From contig DASZFO010000353.1 in NCBI GenBank assembly GCA_035939775.1, positions 1 through 64,000 on the forward strand: DNA of 64,000 nt. The letters run 5' to 3'. A model generated the notes under the pieces. That model was given only the letters and a program-made list of their open reading frames with translations. It was not told the DNA's origin and searched no databases. Position 1 is the stretch's first letter. Each line of letters opens with the position of its first letter. The DNA comes from Pirellulales bacterium (GTDB lineage: Bacteria; Planctomycetota; Planctomycetia; Pirellulales; DATAWG01). Shown one piece after another: positions 34,421-43,050 of the stretch. The translations under genes and the position numbers were made by a program.

Positions 34421-35317
34421 ATGTCCACCGTCGAAAAATACTTGCGGCCGGAGGTGATCCGGCAGATTTCGCGGCTGGATTTGCGCGCCCAGTTTATCGT
34501 GAAGGGCTTTTTGCAGGGGTTGCACTCCAGCCCGTTTCAAGGCTTTTCAGTCGAATTCAGCGAGCATCGCAAGTACACCCCCGGCGACGATCCGGCCGAT
34601 ATCGACTGGCTCGTTTATGCGAAGACCGACAAATACTACATCAAGAAATTCGAGGCCGAGACCAATATCACCGGCTACCTGGTGATGGACCTCAGCCGGT
34701 CGATGGGCTACACGTATCGGCAGGAGCTGACCAAGTTCGAGTATGGCATCTGCCTCGCCGCGGCGCTCTGCTACTTGATGGTTCACCAGCAGGACCCGGT
34801 CGGGCTGATCACGTTCGACGAGGCGATCCGCCAAAGCCTGCCGGCCCGCTCGAAACGGACGCAGTTGGGGCAGGTGCTCTCCCTGTTGGCGAACCTCAAG
34901 CCGACCGGCAAGACGGACATCGCCAAGAGCCTGCACCAGATCGCGGCCATGCTCAAGCACCGCAGCCTGGTGATGATCTTCAGCGACCTGTTCGCCGAGC
35001 CGGAGGGAGTGTTGCAATCGCTGCGGCGCTTGCGGCACGGCGGGCACGACGTGATCCTATTCCATATCCTCGACGAGGCGGAGGTCCACTTTCCATTCGA
35101 AGGCGTGATAGAATTCGAGGAGCCGGAGACGAGCGACAAGATCCAGGTCGACGCGAACGACTTTCGCGCCGACTACCAAACGGAGGTCGGAAAGTTTTGC
35201 GACCATTATCGCCGCCAATGTTTCCAAAGCGGCATCGACTACGTCGGTCTCGACACGAGCATGCAGTTCGATAAGGCGCTAACCGAATACTTGTTGAGCC
35301 GGCGAGCGAGATACTGA
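34421..35317 (+). CDS. DUF58 (VWA-like) protein
   Basis: A 298-residue cytoplasmic DUF58 protein: LRPEVIRQISRLDLRAQFIV, then SEHRKYTPGDDPADIDWLVY (the DUF58 signature) and a VWA-like fold starting LVMDLSRSMGYTY, whose DLSRSM corresponds to the MIDAS motif DxSxS. It is the usual partner of MoxR and immediately follows it. The role is probably substrate recognition or metal-dependent insertion in a membrane complex; details unknown. It is followed by a large inverted repeat at 35332-35435 before the batA-like gene. Confidence 0.92.
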   Translation: MSTVEKYLRPEVIRQISRLDLRAQFIVKGFLQGLHSSPFQGFSVEFSEHRKYTPGDDPADIDWLVYAKTDKYYIKKFEAETNITGYLVMDLSRSMGYTYRQELTKFEYGICLAAALCYLMVHQQDPVGLITFDEAIRQSLPARSKRTQLGQVLSLLANLKPTGKTDIAKSLHQIAAMLKHRSLVMIFSDLFAEPEGVLQSLRRLRHGGHDVILFHILDEAEVHFPFEGVIEFEEPETSDKIQVDANDFRADYQTEVGKFCDHYRRQCFQSGIDYVGLDTSMQFDKALTEYLLSRRARY

Positions 35318-35331
35318 GACGAAGACCGGAG

Positions 35332-35435
35332 ATAAACCGCCAAGGCGCCAAGAACGCCAAGAAAACATGGTGATACAGAATCCAAGGGCGGCTTTCTTGC
35401 TGCTTCTTGGCGATCTTGGCCTCTTGGCGGTTTAG
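35332..35435. repeat. Long inverted repeat of CGCCAAG units
   Basis: The left arm has ATAAACCGCCAAGGCGCCAA and further CGCCAAG units; the right arm has CTTGGCGATCTTGGCCTC and TTGGCGGTTTAG. Together they can fold into a long interrupted hairpin filling the gap between the DUF58 and batA-like genes. Repeats of this CGCCAAG type occur in many unrelated bacterial genomes. Confidence 0.75.
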
Positions 35436-35454
35436 CTTTTGGAAGTGAATCGAA

Positions 35455-37743
35455 ATGGGCTTGAGCTTTGTAACGCCGCTGATTCTGACAGGGATCGCGC
35501 TCGTGGCAGTGCCGATCGTATTGCATCTCGTGATGCGGCAGGTGCCCAAGCGGCTGATCTTTCCCGCAGTCCGATTTTTGCAGCAGCGCGAACAGGCCAA
35601 TCGCCGCCAATTGCGGCTGCGGCACCTGCTCTTATTGATTTTGCGCTGCGCGGCAATCGTGCTCTTGGCTGCTGCGCTGGCGAGGCCGAGCGTCAAAATG
35701 GCGGGCGCGCTGGGGAGCCAGGAAGCGCCGGTCGCGGCAGCGCTCATTTTCGACACCTCGCCCCGCATGGACTACCGCGAGGAGAACCGCACGCGCCTTC
35801 AGGCGGCCGAAGATACGGCCCGCTGGCTGCTCACGCAATTGCCGCCCGAAAGCGATGTGGCCGTGCTCACTTCCGAAGAGCCGAGCGGCGAGTTCTCGGT
35901 CGATCTCGGGGCGGCCGAACAGCGCGTCTCGAAACTTAAGTCGGCCGGCAGCGCGACGCCGCTGGCACAGGTCGTCAACCGAGCCATCCTGCTGCTTAAC
36001 AAGAAAGACCGGCAACGAAAGGAGATTTACGTCTTCACCGATCTGGCCGCGGGGGCGTGGCCCGCCGATCCCAATGGGCAACTTAAAAGCGTGCTCGAGA
36101 CGGCGACCGAGATCGGCATTTACGTCGTCGATGTCGGAATTGCCGAGCCGCGCGATTTCGCCCTGGGCGACGTAAAGATCATACCCGAGGTCGTGGCCAA
36201 GAGTGGCCAGATTCAGATTGAGACCGAAGCGATTCGACTTGGACCGGACGAAGACCGCGACGTGGCCCTCTATGTTCTCGACGCGAAAACCAGCCCACCG
36301 ACTCCGCGAGTTCGTGGCCAAAAGACGCTCCATTGGCACGCGGGCCCGCCCGCGCCGATCGACTTTACCTTGGCGAACGAAGGGATCGGCACGCACCAAG
36401 GCTACGTTCGGATCATGGGGGAGGACAATCTCGCGGCCGATGACATTCGTTATTTTACGTTTGAGATTCGGCCGGCGTTTCGCGTGCTGGTCGCTGCGCC
36501 GCCGCCGGCTGAGCGAAACGCGATCATCTTCACCGAGTCGCTCGCGCCGGTCCTGTATCGTCAAACGGGCAGGGCAAGGTTTGAATGCGAAACCATTCCA
36601 TTCGACAAGCTGCTCGACAAGAATTTGGAGACCTACTCAGCCGTCTGCCTTCTCGATCCGACGCCGCTGGACCCGGCGGTGTGGCAGCGGTTGAGATCGT
36701 ATGTCGAGGACGGCGGCGGGCTGGGAATCTGGCTTGGTCACAACGCCCAGCCGCTCGAATCGTTCAACGATCCGGCGGCGCTCGCGCTGTTGCCCGGCAA
36801 GCTAGCGAGGATTGCTCCCTCTGCAGCGCCCGTTTCGGAGGCCGAATGGGATAAGCCAACGCTCTTTCTCTCCCCGCGCAGCGAGGACTTGCAGCACCCG
36901 ATCATGGCCCGCTTTCGCCGCATCGAACGGACGGTGCCCTGGAATCACTATCCGGTCTTGCGGCACTGGGTGTTCAGCGACCTCAGCAAATCCGCGAGCA
37001 CCGTGGTGCATTACAGCAACGGCGACGCGGCGCTGCTGGAATCAGTGGCCGGGAAAGGTCGCGTGTTGACATGGACGACGCCGATGTCGGTTTCAGCCTC
37101 CGATCCGAATGCATGGAACACCTTGGATATCGGATTGCCGTACTTCACGTTATTGAACGATCTGGCGCTGTATCTCGTCGGCAGCGGTGAGGAGCGGCTG
37201 AACTATGCGGCCGGCGACCGAGCCATGTTGCGGCTCGACCAGGACCAAATGCAATCGAGCTTCATCGTGGCCAATCTGGAGCAAGCCGACGAAGGGATCA
37301 AGATCGCCGCCGATCAAAAGAAGGGCGCGCTTTCCGTGCCCGACACCGCCACCGCCACGCCGGGAAACTACTCCGTGCAGTCGGGCGGAACGGTCGGGGG
37401 CGTCCGCCGCGGTTTCAGCGCGAACATTCCCGCCGCCGCGACGAGCCTCGCGCGCATCAAACCCGACGAGTTGACCGCCCTATTGGGCGTTGGCCGATTC
37501 CGATTGGCTCACGGCCGCGAGGAGATTGATCGCAACGTGAGCGCCGGCCGGATCGGGCGGGAATTGTATCCGCTGCTGATTGTCCTTGTCGCGCTGGTTC
37601 TCGGAGCGGAACATCTTCTGGCCAATCGGTTTTACCGCCGGGCGCCGCTGCCGGAATTCCGCCCGAGGCACGTTGACTCGCTGTCGCCCGCCGTCGTACC
37701 GCTCCCGCCTACCCAGATCGAAACGGTGCCCGCGGCAAAATGA
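35455..37743 (+). CDS. BatA-like membrane protein with degenerate VWA domain
   Basis: A 762-residue protein. The N-terminal BatA module (LTGIALVAVPIVLHLVMRQV, then RRQLRLRHLLLLILRCAAI) has two membrane helices and is followed by a VWA-like domain whose MIDAS position reads IFDTSPRMDY rather than DxSxS. Middle beta domains lead to a class I glutamine-amidotransferase-like segment (YVEDGGGLGIWLGHN), with a last membrane helix near 694-714 (LLIVLVALVLGAEHLLANRF). Third gene of the moxR operon. Probably an inner-membrane scaffold facing the periplasm. Substrate unknown. Confidence 0.85.
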   Translation: MGLSFVTPLILTGIALVAVPIVLHLVMRQVPKRLIFPAVRFLQQREQANRRQLRLRHLLLLILRCAAIVLLAAALARPSVKMAGALGSQEAPVAAALIFDTSPRMDYREENRTRLQAAEDTARWLLTQLPPESDVAVLTSEEPSGEFSVDLGAAEQRVSKLKSAGSATPLAQVVNRAILLLNKKDRQRKEIYVFTDLAAGAWPADPNGQLKSVLETATEIGIYVVDVGIAEPRDFALGDVKIIPEVVAKSGQIQIETEAIRLGPDEDRDVALYVLDAKTSPPTPRVRGQKTLHWHAGPPAPIDFTLANEGIGTHQGYVRIMGEDNLAADDIRYFTFEIRPAFRVLVAAPPPAERNAIIFTESLAPVLYRQTGRARFECETIPFDKLLDKNLETYSAVCLLDPTPLDPAVWQRLRSYVEDGGGLGIWLGHNAQPLESFNDPAALALLPGKLARIAPSAAPVSEAEWDKPTLFLSPRSEDLQHPIMARFRRIERTVPWNHYPVLRHWVFSDLSKSASTVVHYSNGDAALLESVAGKGRVLTWTTPMSVSASDPNAWNTLDIGLPYFTLLNDLALYLVGSGEERLNYAAGDRAMLRLDQDQMQSSFIVANLEQADEGIKIAADQKKGALSVPDTATATPGNYSVQSGGTVGGVRRGFSANIPAAATSLARIKPDELTALLGVGRFRLAHGREEIDRNVSAGRIGRELYPLLIVLVALVLGAEHLLANRFYRRAPLPEFRPRHVDSLSPAVVPLPPTQIETVPAAK

Positions 37744-37811
37744 ACGCCTGATTTTGCTAGCCAACTCGTAATGCTTCCCTCGAACTTCCGCATTCAGATC
37801 ACCGCGGCGAA

Positions 37812-40103
37812 ATGAACGGCTGGCACATCAATCCGGTCGGGGGCTACGCGCCGGTCGTCGGCGTCGCGGCTTTGTTCCTCGTGCTGCTGATGCTGGCGAG
37901 TTCCGACCTCCGCAAGCTGACTAGTCGCCGCAGGGCGACGCTCATCGCCCTGCGCGTGGCCATTTTTCTCGCCGTGATCGGCGGCATGTTGCGGCCGACG
38001 TATGTGTTCACCAAGATGAAGCGGCATCGCGCCACTTTGATCGTGCTGGTCGATCGCTCCCGGAGCATGTCGGTCGCGGATGAACTTAATGGCGCGACTC
38101 GCTGGCAACGGCTACGGGATGAAGTGAACAAAGCGCTCCCGGCATTTCGCGACCTGAATGACGACCTCGACGTGAAGTTCTACACTTTCGATTCCGAATT
38201 CGCTCCGCTCGATGTGATGGATCGCCAATTCGACCTAGGCGTCACGGCCGATGGCCCGCAAACGGCTATCGGCGCCGCGATGAACGATGCCCTCCGAAAG
38301 GAGACGGGGCACCGATTGGCCGGCATGGTGCTGCTCAGCGACGGGGGGCAAAACGCGCTCGAGCCCCGCGACGCCGCGCCGCAAACCCCCGCCCGCCAAC
38401 TCGGCGATATGGGCGTTCCGCTGTTCACGATCACATTTGGGCAGGAAACCTCGCAGAACCAGCGCCGCGACGTGGCAGTTACAGCCCTCGATGTCAATCC
38501 GACCGTGTTCGTGAAGAACGAGCTGATTATCGGCGGAACCGTCCGAATCAGCGGTTATCAAGATAAAGACATTCCCGTTCAAGCCCTATACGAAGTCGAG
38601 CCCGGCAAGCCGCTGCAAGTGATCGGCACCAAGGTCGTGAGGGCCGCCAAGGACGGTGAAGAGTTGCCCGTCAAGTTCAGTTACATTCCGCAAACCGTCG
38701 GCGAGCACAAGCTGACGCTCCGCGTCGATCCGCAAGAGAAAGAGCAAGACACGACGAACAACGAGCAGAGCACGATCGTCAAGGTGTTCGAAGGGGGATT
38801 GAATGTGAAGTATATCGAAGGAGAGGCGCGGATCGAGCAGCGGTTTCTCCGTCGTTCGCTCAACGCCTCGCCCGACATCAAAGTGGATTTCGAATTCGTG
38901 GATCATCTTAACCGTAAGAAATGGCCCGCTGATTTCTCTGACGCTTTCAAGCACGGCCGCTATGACGTCTACATGCTTGGCGACATCGACTCCGCCGCGT
39001 TCCGGCCCGAAGACCTGAAAAGCCTGCGCGAAGCGGTCGAACGAGGCGCGGGTCTGATCATGCTCGGCGGTTTTCACAGCTTCTGGGCCGGCGGTTATCA
39101 GAACACGGAACTGCGTGAAGTCCTGCCGGTCGAAGCCGGCGATCTCGACAGATTCGATCGCCAAAACTTCGACGAGCCGATCCGCGAAAAGCTGCACATC
39201 GCGCCGACTGACCGAGAGCACGGCCTGAAAATGGTCCCGAGCCGACAGTTTGGCGACGTTTCGATCATGCAGCTCGACATTCCGGAAAAGAATCGCGAAG
39301 CGTGGCTGAAGCTTCCCGGTTTGGATGGCGCGAACTTATTTCGCGCGCTCAAACCGACGGCCAGGCCGCTGGCAGTGACGTCTCCCGGCGGACAGCCGCT
39401 GTTGGTCGCCGCGGAGGCGGGAGCGGGCCGAGTGTTGGCGTTTGCCGGCGATTCCACCTGGCATTGGTATATGGAGGGCTTCGAGAAGGAGCACAAGAAG
39501 TTCTGGCGGCAAGTGATCTTTTGGCTGGCGAAGAAAGATGAGGCCGAGAAGACCGGCGTCTGGATCAAGCTGGCGCAGCGACAATTCACCCCGCGGCGGC
39601 CGGTGGAATTCACCGTCGGCGCGACTTCGCCGCAAGGCGAGCCCATTCGCGATGCGACCTTGGAGGCCAGCGCCGTCCTGCCCGACGGCACAACTCGCCC
39701 GCTCCATCTGGCCCGCCTGGGCGACCAGATGACTGGCAGCTTCAAGGAAACCCAGTTGCCTGGCGACTACACGATCCTGCTTACGGCAACCCGCGGCGGT
39801 GCAAAGCTGGGCGAGGCCAAAGGCCGGTTCATCGTCTACGATCAAGACCTCGAAATGGAAAACCCCGCTCCGCGACCGAGCTTGATGAGAAGCCTTGCCG
39901 CGTTCACGAAAGCCGCCGGCGGCGCCACCTGGGCGCCGGAAGAACTCACCGACCTCTGCGCCTGGTTCAAGAAGCAGACCAAAGATCTGGAAGTTCCGAC
40001 CGAGATCAAGGAAACGCCTTGGGATAAGCCGTATTACTTCCTATTCGTGGTAGCGCTTTTGAGCGTCGAATGGTATCTTCGCAAGAAATGGGGGCTGGTC
40101 TAA
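37812..40103 (+). CDS. VWA/glutamine-amidotransferase-like membrane protein
   Basis: A 763-residue protein anchored by two N-terminal helices (GVAALFLVLLMLASS, LRVAIFLAVIGGML) and a C-terminal one (YYFLFVVALLSVEWYLRKKW). The VWA domain has an intact MIDAS, VLVDRSRSMSV. A glutamine-amidotransferase-like domain follows (LREAVERGAGLIMLGGFHSF), without a visible catalytic Cys. The paralogous layout with the preceding gene suggests a duplicated pair, one with intact and one with degenerate MIDAS. Last gene of the moxR operon. Its stop is 2 bases before the next start (40106). Confidence 0.87.
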   Translation: MNGWHINPVGGYAPVVGVAALFLVLLMLASSDLRKLTSRRRATLIALRVAIFLAVIGGMLRPTYVFTKMKRHRATLIVLVDRSRSMSVADELNGATRWQRLRDEVNKALPAFRDLNDDLDVKFYTFDSEFAPLDVMDRQFDLGVTADGPQTAIGAAMNDALRKETGHRLAGMVLLSDGGQNALEPRDAAPQTPARQLGDMGVPLFTITFGQETSQNQRRDVAVTALDVNPTVFVKNELIIGGTVRISGYQDKDIPVQALYEVEPGKPLQVIGTKVVRAAKDGEELPVKFSYIPQTVGEHKLTLRVDPQEKEQDTTNNEQSTIVKVFEGGLNVKYIEGEARIEQRFLRRSLNASPDIKVDFEFVDHLNRKKWPADFSDAFKHGRYDVYMLGDIDSAAFRPEDLKSLREAVERGAGLIMLGGFHSFWAGGYQNTELREVLPVEAGDLDRFDRQNFDEPIREKLHIAPTDREHGLKMVPSRQFGDVSIMQLDIPEKNREAWLKLPGLDGANLFRALKPTARPLAVTSPGGQPLLVAAEAGAGRVLAFAGDSTWHWYMEGFEKEHKKFWRQVIFWLAKKDEAEKTGVWIKLAQRQFTPRRPVEFTVGATSPQGEPIRDATLEASAVLPDGTTRPLHLARLGDQMTGSFKETQLPGDYTILLTATRGGAKLGEAKGRFIVYDQDLEMENPAPRPSLMRSLAAFTKAAGGATWAPEELTDLCAWFKKQTKDLEVPTEIKETPWDKPYYFLFVVALLSVEWYLRKKWGLV

Positions 40104-40105
40104 CG

Positions 40106-41074
40106 ATGAAGCGCGCCCTAATCACTGGAATCACCGGCCAGGACGGCTCTTATCTTGCCGAATTACTGCTCGACGAAGGGTACGAGGTGCATGGCCTGGT
40201 GCGGCGGGTGGCGCTCGAGGATCCGGCGCATCGGTTATCTCGGCTCACGCACATCCTCGACCGCATTCATCTGCATTCCGCCAGCCTCGAGAGCTTTGCC
40301 AGCCTCTACACGACCGTCTCGCAGATTCAACCCGACGAGTTATATCATCTGGCCGCCCAGAGCTTCGTTTCGTATTCGTTCGAGGATGCGTTCTCGACGT
40401 TTCGGGCGAATATCGACGGCACGCATTTCATTCTGGAATCGGTCCGCCAGTGCGCGCCGCGGTGCAAAGTCTATTGCGCCGCTTCGAGCGAGATGTTCGG
40501 CAACCCGATGGAGTCACCGCAATCCGAGCGGACGCCGTTTTTCCCTCGCTCGCCCTACGGCATTTCCAAGGTGACCGGCTTTCATCTGGCCCGCAACTAT
40601 CGCGAGGCCTATGGAATGTTCGTCAACTCGGGGATTCTCTTCAATCATGAGTCGCCGCGGCGAGGGTTCGAATTCGTCACCCGCAAGGTGACCTCCCATG
40701 TCGCGCGGATCAAGCTTGGGCTGGCCAAGGAGCTTCCGCTGGGGAACCTCGAAGCCCGCCGCGACTGGGGATACGCCAAGGATTTCGTGCGAGCCATTTA
40801 TCGGATGCTCCAGCGAGAGCAGCCGGGCGACTACGTGATCGCCACGGGGCAAACTCATTCGGTCCGCGACCTATGCAAGCTGGCGTTTGAATGCGTCGGG
40901 ATCGACTATCGAGATTACGTCGTTTCGCGACCGGAGTTTTATCGGCCCGCCGAGGTGAACGATCTGCAAGGCGATGCGAGCAAGGCCCGAGCCGAATTGG
41001 GCTGGTCGCCGATTTGCGATTTCCGGCAGTTGGTGGAGATGATGGTAAAGCACGATATGGAAATCACGCGATGA
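40106..41074 (+). CDS. gmd: GDP-mannose 4,6-dehydratase-like NDP-sugar dehydratase
   Basis: A 322-residue extended SDR. TGITGQDGSYLAELLLDEGY is the Gmd N terminus; HLAAQSFVSYSFEDAF, AASSEMFGN and YGISK (catalytic Tyr and Lys) follow, with NHESPRRGFEFVTRK, a near-invariant Gmd phrase, and DWGYAKDFV. The enzyme makes GDP-4-keto-6-deoxymannose, precursor of fucose, rhamnose and related sugars for surface polysaccharides. Start at ATG 40106, two bases after the preceding stop. Its stop overlaps the next start in ATGA. No fucose synthase partner is present, so the final sugar is unknown. Confidence 0.9.
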   Translation: MKRALITGITGQDGSYLAELLLDEGYEVHGLVRRVALEDPAHRLSRLTHILDRIHLHSASLESFASLYTTVSQIQPDELYHLAAQSFVSYSFEDAFSTFRANIDGTHFILESVRQCAPRCKVYCAASSEMFGNPMESPQSERTPFFPRSPYGISKVTGFHLARNYREAYGMFVNSGILFNHESPRRGFEFVTRKVTSHVARIKLGLAKELPLGNLEARRDWGYAKDFVRAIYRMLQREQPGDYVIATGQTHSVRDLCKLAFECVGIDYRDYVVSRPEFYRPAEVNDLQGDASKARAELGWSPICDFRQLVEMMVKHDMEITR

Positions 41075-42027
41075 AGGTCATCGCATCTCATAATGGCCTT
41101 CGCGCCGCCGTGCGGGCATATGAATTGCTGGCCGCCGGCAGCACGCCGCTCGATGCCTGTGTGGCCGCGGCGACACTTGTCGAAGACGACCCGGAAGAAA
41201 TGTCGGTTGGATATGGCGGGCTGCCGAACGAAGATGGCGTCGTTGAACTCGATGCGGCCGTGATGGATGGTGCGACCCATCGCGGCGCCGGTGTGGCGGC
41301 CCTGCGCGGCATTCGCCATCCGACGCAAGTCGCGCGGCTCTTGATGCGCCAAACCGACCGCGCATTGTTGGTCGGTGAAGGCGCGCTGCGGTTCGCGCTG
41401 GCCAATAGCTTCGTCGAGGAAAACCTGCTGACGGATAAAGCTCGCCGGATGTGGCTGCATTGGCGACGAACGCGCCCGAATTCGGGCGACTGGCTGCCGC
41501 CGCGCCCGGACGAAATCGAGCTTGATGTGCAGACCTGGTTCGACAAACATTTCTACGGCCCCGGCGGCACGGTCCATTTCGCGGCGATCGACCCGCGCGG
41601 CGACATGGCCTGCGCCACGAGCACCAGCGGCCATGCGTTCAAGCTCGCGGGTCGAGTCGGCGATTCGCCGATTCTCGGCGCGGGGCTGTACGTCGATAAT
41701 GCGATCGGCTCGTGCGGAAGCATCGGCTGGGGTGAGGCGAATCTGCAAAACCTGTCGAGCTTCGCCGCCGTTGAACTAATGCGTAGCGGAGTGCCCCCGC
41801 ACGAGGCCGGGCTCGAAATCCTCCGCCGCGTCGCCGCCCACACGCCATCGCATCGCCGCGACGCCGACGGGCGGCCCAACTTTAACGTCCAACTCTATCT
41901 TCTCACCCCCGACGGCCGCCACGCCGGCGCAGCGATGTGGGGACCAAAGCAAATCGCCGTCGCCGACGAGCAGGGTGCTCGGCTCGAACCGTGCGCGGCG
42001 CTTTATGAGCGCGCCGCCAGCGATTGA
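41071..42027 (+). CDS. Ntn-hydrolase N4-(beta-N-acetylglucosaminyl)-L-asparaginase type
   Basis: A 318-residue member of the asparaginase 2/glycosylasparaginase family. An alpha subunit would end at YGPGG and the beta subunit begin with the nucleophile Thr in GTVHFAAIDPRGDMACATST, followed by SGHAFKLAGRVGDSPILGAG and LYVDNAIGSCGSIG. EMSVGYGGLPNEDGVVELDA is in the N-terminal half. It would hydrolyse an asparagine-linked sugar or an isoaspartyl bond after autoproteolysis. Gly, not Asp, precedes the Thr. No signal peptide is seen. The first codon overlaps the gmd stop (ATGA), implying coupling. Confidence 0.85.
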   Translation: MKVIASHNGLRAAVRAYELLAAGSTPLDACVAAATLVEDDPEEMSVGYGGLPNEDGVVELDAAVMDGATHRGAGVAALRGIRHPTQVARLLMRQTDRALLVGEGALRFALANSFVEENLLTDKARRMWLHWRRTRPNSGDWLPPRPDEIELDVQTWFDKHFYGPGGTVHFAAIDPRGDMACATSTSGHAFKLAGRVGDSPILGAGLYVDNAIGSCGSIGWGEANLQNLSSFAAVELMRSGVPPHEAGLEILRRVAAHTPSHRRDADGRPNFNVQLYLLTPDGRHAGAAMWGPKQIAVADEQGARLEPCAALYERAASD

Positions 42028-42118
42028 CGATTTGAGCGCCAGTAAATCCGGAAATCGGGTCTGTCTTGACGGAATGGTTCTGGGCTAAGTAGGCTTAAAT
42101 GGGTGCGGAGGCATTTTG

Positions 42119-42385
42119 ATGAAGGTCATGATCGACATTCCCGATGCGGTGCAACAATCGTTGGAACTGCAATTCGGCGGCGATCTAGCTCATGCCGCGA
42201 AGGAAGCATTGGCGATCGCTTGGTATCAGGCTGAGAGATTAAGCATCGGTCAGGTTGCGGAGGTGCTTGGAATCTCCGTATACGAGGCCGACGGACTGAT
42301 GAAAGCGAGTCACGTCGAAGCTCCCTATTCGCTGGAAGACTACGAACACGATCGAGAAACCCTTGATCGCCTCCTCAACTCGTGA
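42119..42385 (+). CDS. UPF0175 family antitoxin
   Basis: An 88-residue protein with the UPF0175 pattern: VMIDIPDAVQQSLE, AAKEALAIAWYQAERLSIGQ and AEVLGISVYEADGLMKA, a helix-turn-helix-like segment. The ATG at 42119 follows GCGGAGG. It overlaps the next gene by four bases. UPF0175 proteins are frequent partners of DUF3368 PIN toxins, so it is inferred to neutralise that toxin and repress the pair. Confidence 0.85.
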   Translation: MKVMIDIPDAVQQSLELQFGGDLAHAAKEALAIAWYQAERLSIGQVAEVLGISVYEADGLMKASHVEAPYSLEDYEHDRETLDRLLNS

Positions 42386-42870
42386 TCGTTCTGTCCGACA
42401 CATCTCCCATCAATTATCTGGTTTTGATCGGGCAGGTTGATATTCTTCCAGTTCTTTTTGGCGAAGTCGTGATTCCAACGGCTGTGCCAACCGAACGTCA
42501 ACGTCAGGGCGCCCCCGATCCCGTCCGTCGTTGGATCGACCGGCTTCCTGCTTGGCCTGTTGTTCGGTCTCCCATCGCGGTCGATCCGCAACTTCGGCTT
42601 GGAAGGGGAGAGGCCGAAGCGATCAGCTTGGCCGCTGAGTTGCACGCCACCTTGCTACTGATGGACGACCGCCGTGGCCGTCGAATGGCTGAGGCGCTCG
42701 GTTTGTCGGTTGCCGGCACAATCAATGTGCTGGAAGCGGCTGCAAAGCGGCACTTACTCGATCTGCCGACAGCGATCGCTCAACTGCGCCAAACCAATTT
42801 CCATATCTCGGATCGAATTCTCGCCCGAGCGCTCGCGGCCGATGCTGAACGACGGCGGGCTGGGCATTGA
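42382..42870 (+). CDS. DUF3368 PIN-like toxin
   Basis: A 162-residue PIN-like nuclease domain starting with GTG at 42382, overlapping the antitoxin stop (GTGA). The acidic residues lie in MIVLSDTSPINYLVLIG (Asp6), GRGEAEAISLA, LLMDDRRGRRMAEALG and the VAGTINVLEAA block, all diagnostic of DUF3368. Expected to be an RNase toxin. This is the second toxin-antitoxin pair of the window; it is unrelated in sequence to the VapBC pair at 18421-19109. Confidence 0.86.
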   Translation: MIVLSDTSPINYLVLIGQVDILPVLFGEVVIPTAVPTERQRQGAPDPVRRWIDRLPAWPVVRSPIAVDPQLRLGRGEAEAISLAAELHATLLLMDDRRGRRMAEALGLSVAGTINVLEAAAKRHLLDLPTAIAQLRQTNFHISDRILARALAADAERRRAGH

Positions 42871-42986
42871 GCCGCTCGATTCTACGTTTTTCCGTACGAA
42901 ATCTCGTTCGCCGCTCGTTACAAATGCTTTACCCAGCGGCGGCTGATTCGGAAGTAGAATCCAAACGTCGAATGCAGCGGCATTCG

Positions 42987-43011
42987 ATGCGGGATTCCCA
43001 CGATCCCGCAT
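42987..43011. repeat. Perfect stem-loop
   Basis: ATGCGGGAT and ATCCCGCAT, 9-base perfect arms around TCCCACG, in the gap between the DUF3368 toxin and the gene at 43051. No T-run follows, so it is not a simple terminator; it may be a REP-type or mRNA structure. Confidence 0.6.
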
Positions 43012-43050
43012 TCGCCGGCACATCAAGCGTTCTTTGCAAAGGAGATTCCC

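Noticed and set aside
34547-36564. Long minus-strand frames opposite the DUF58 and batA-like genes
   Set aside because: Shadows of the plus-strand operon, whose genes carry the recognisable domains.
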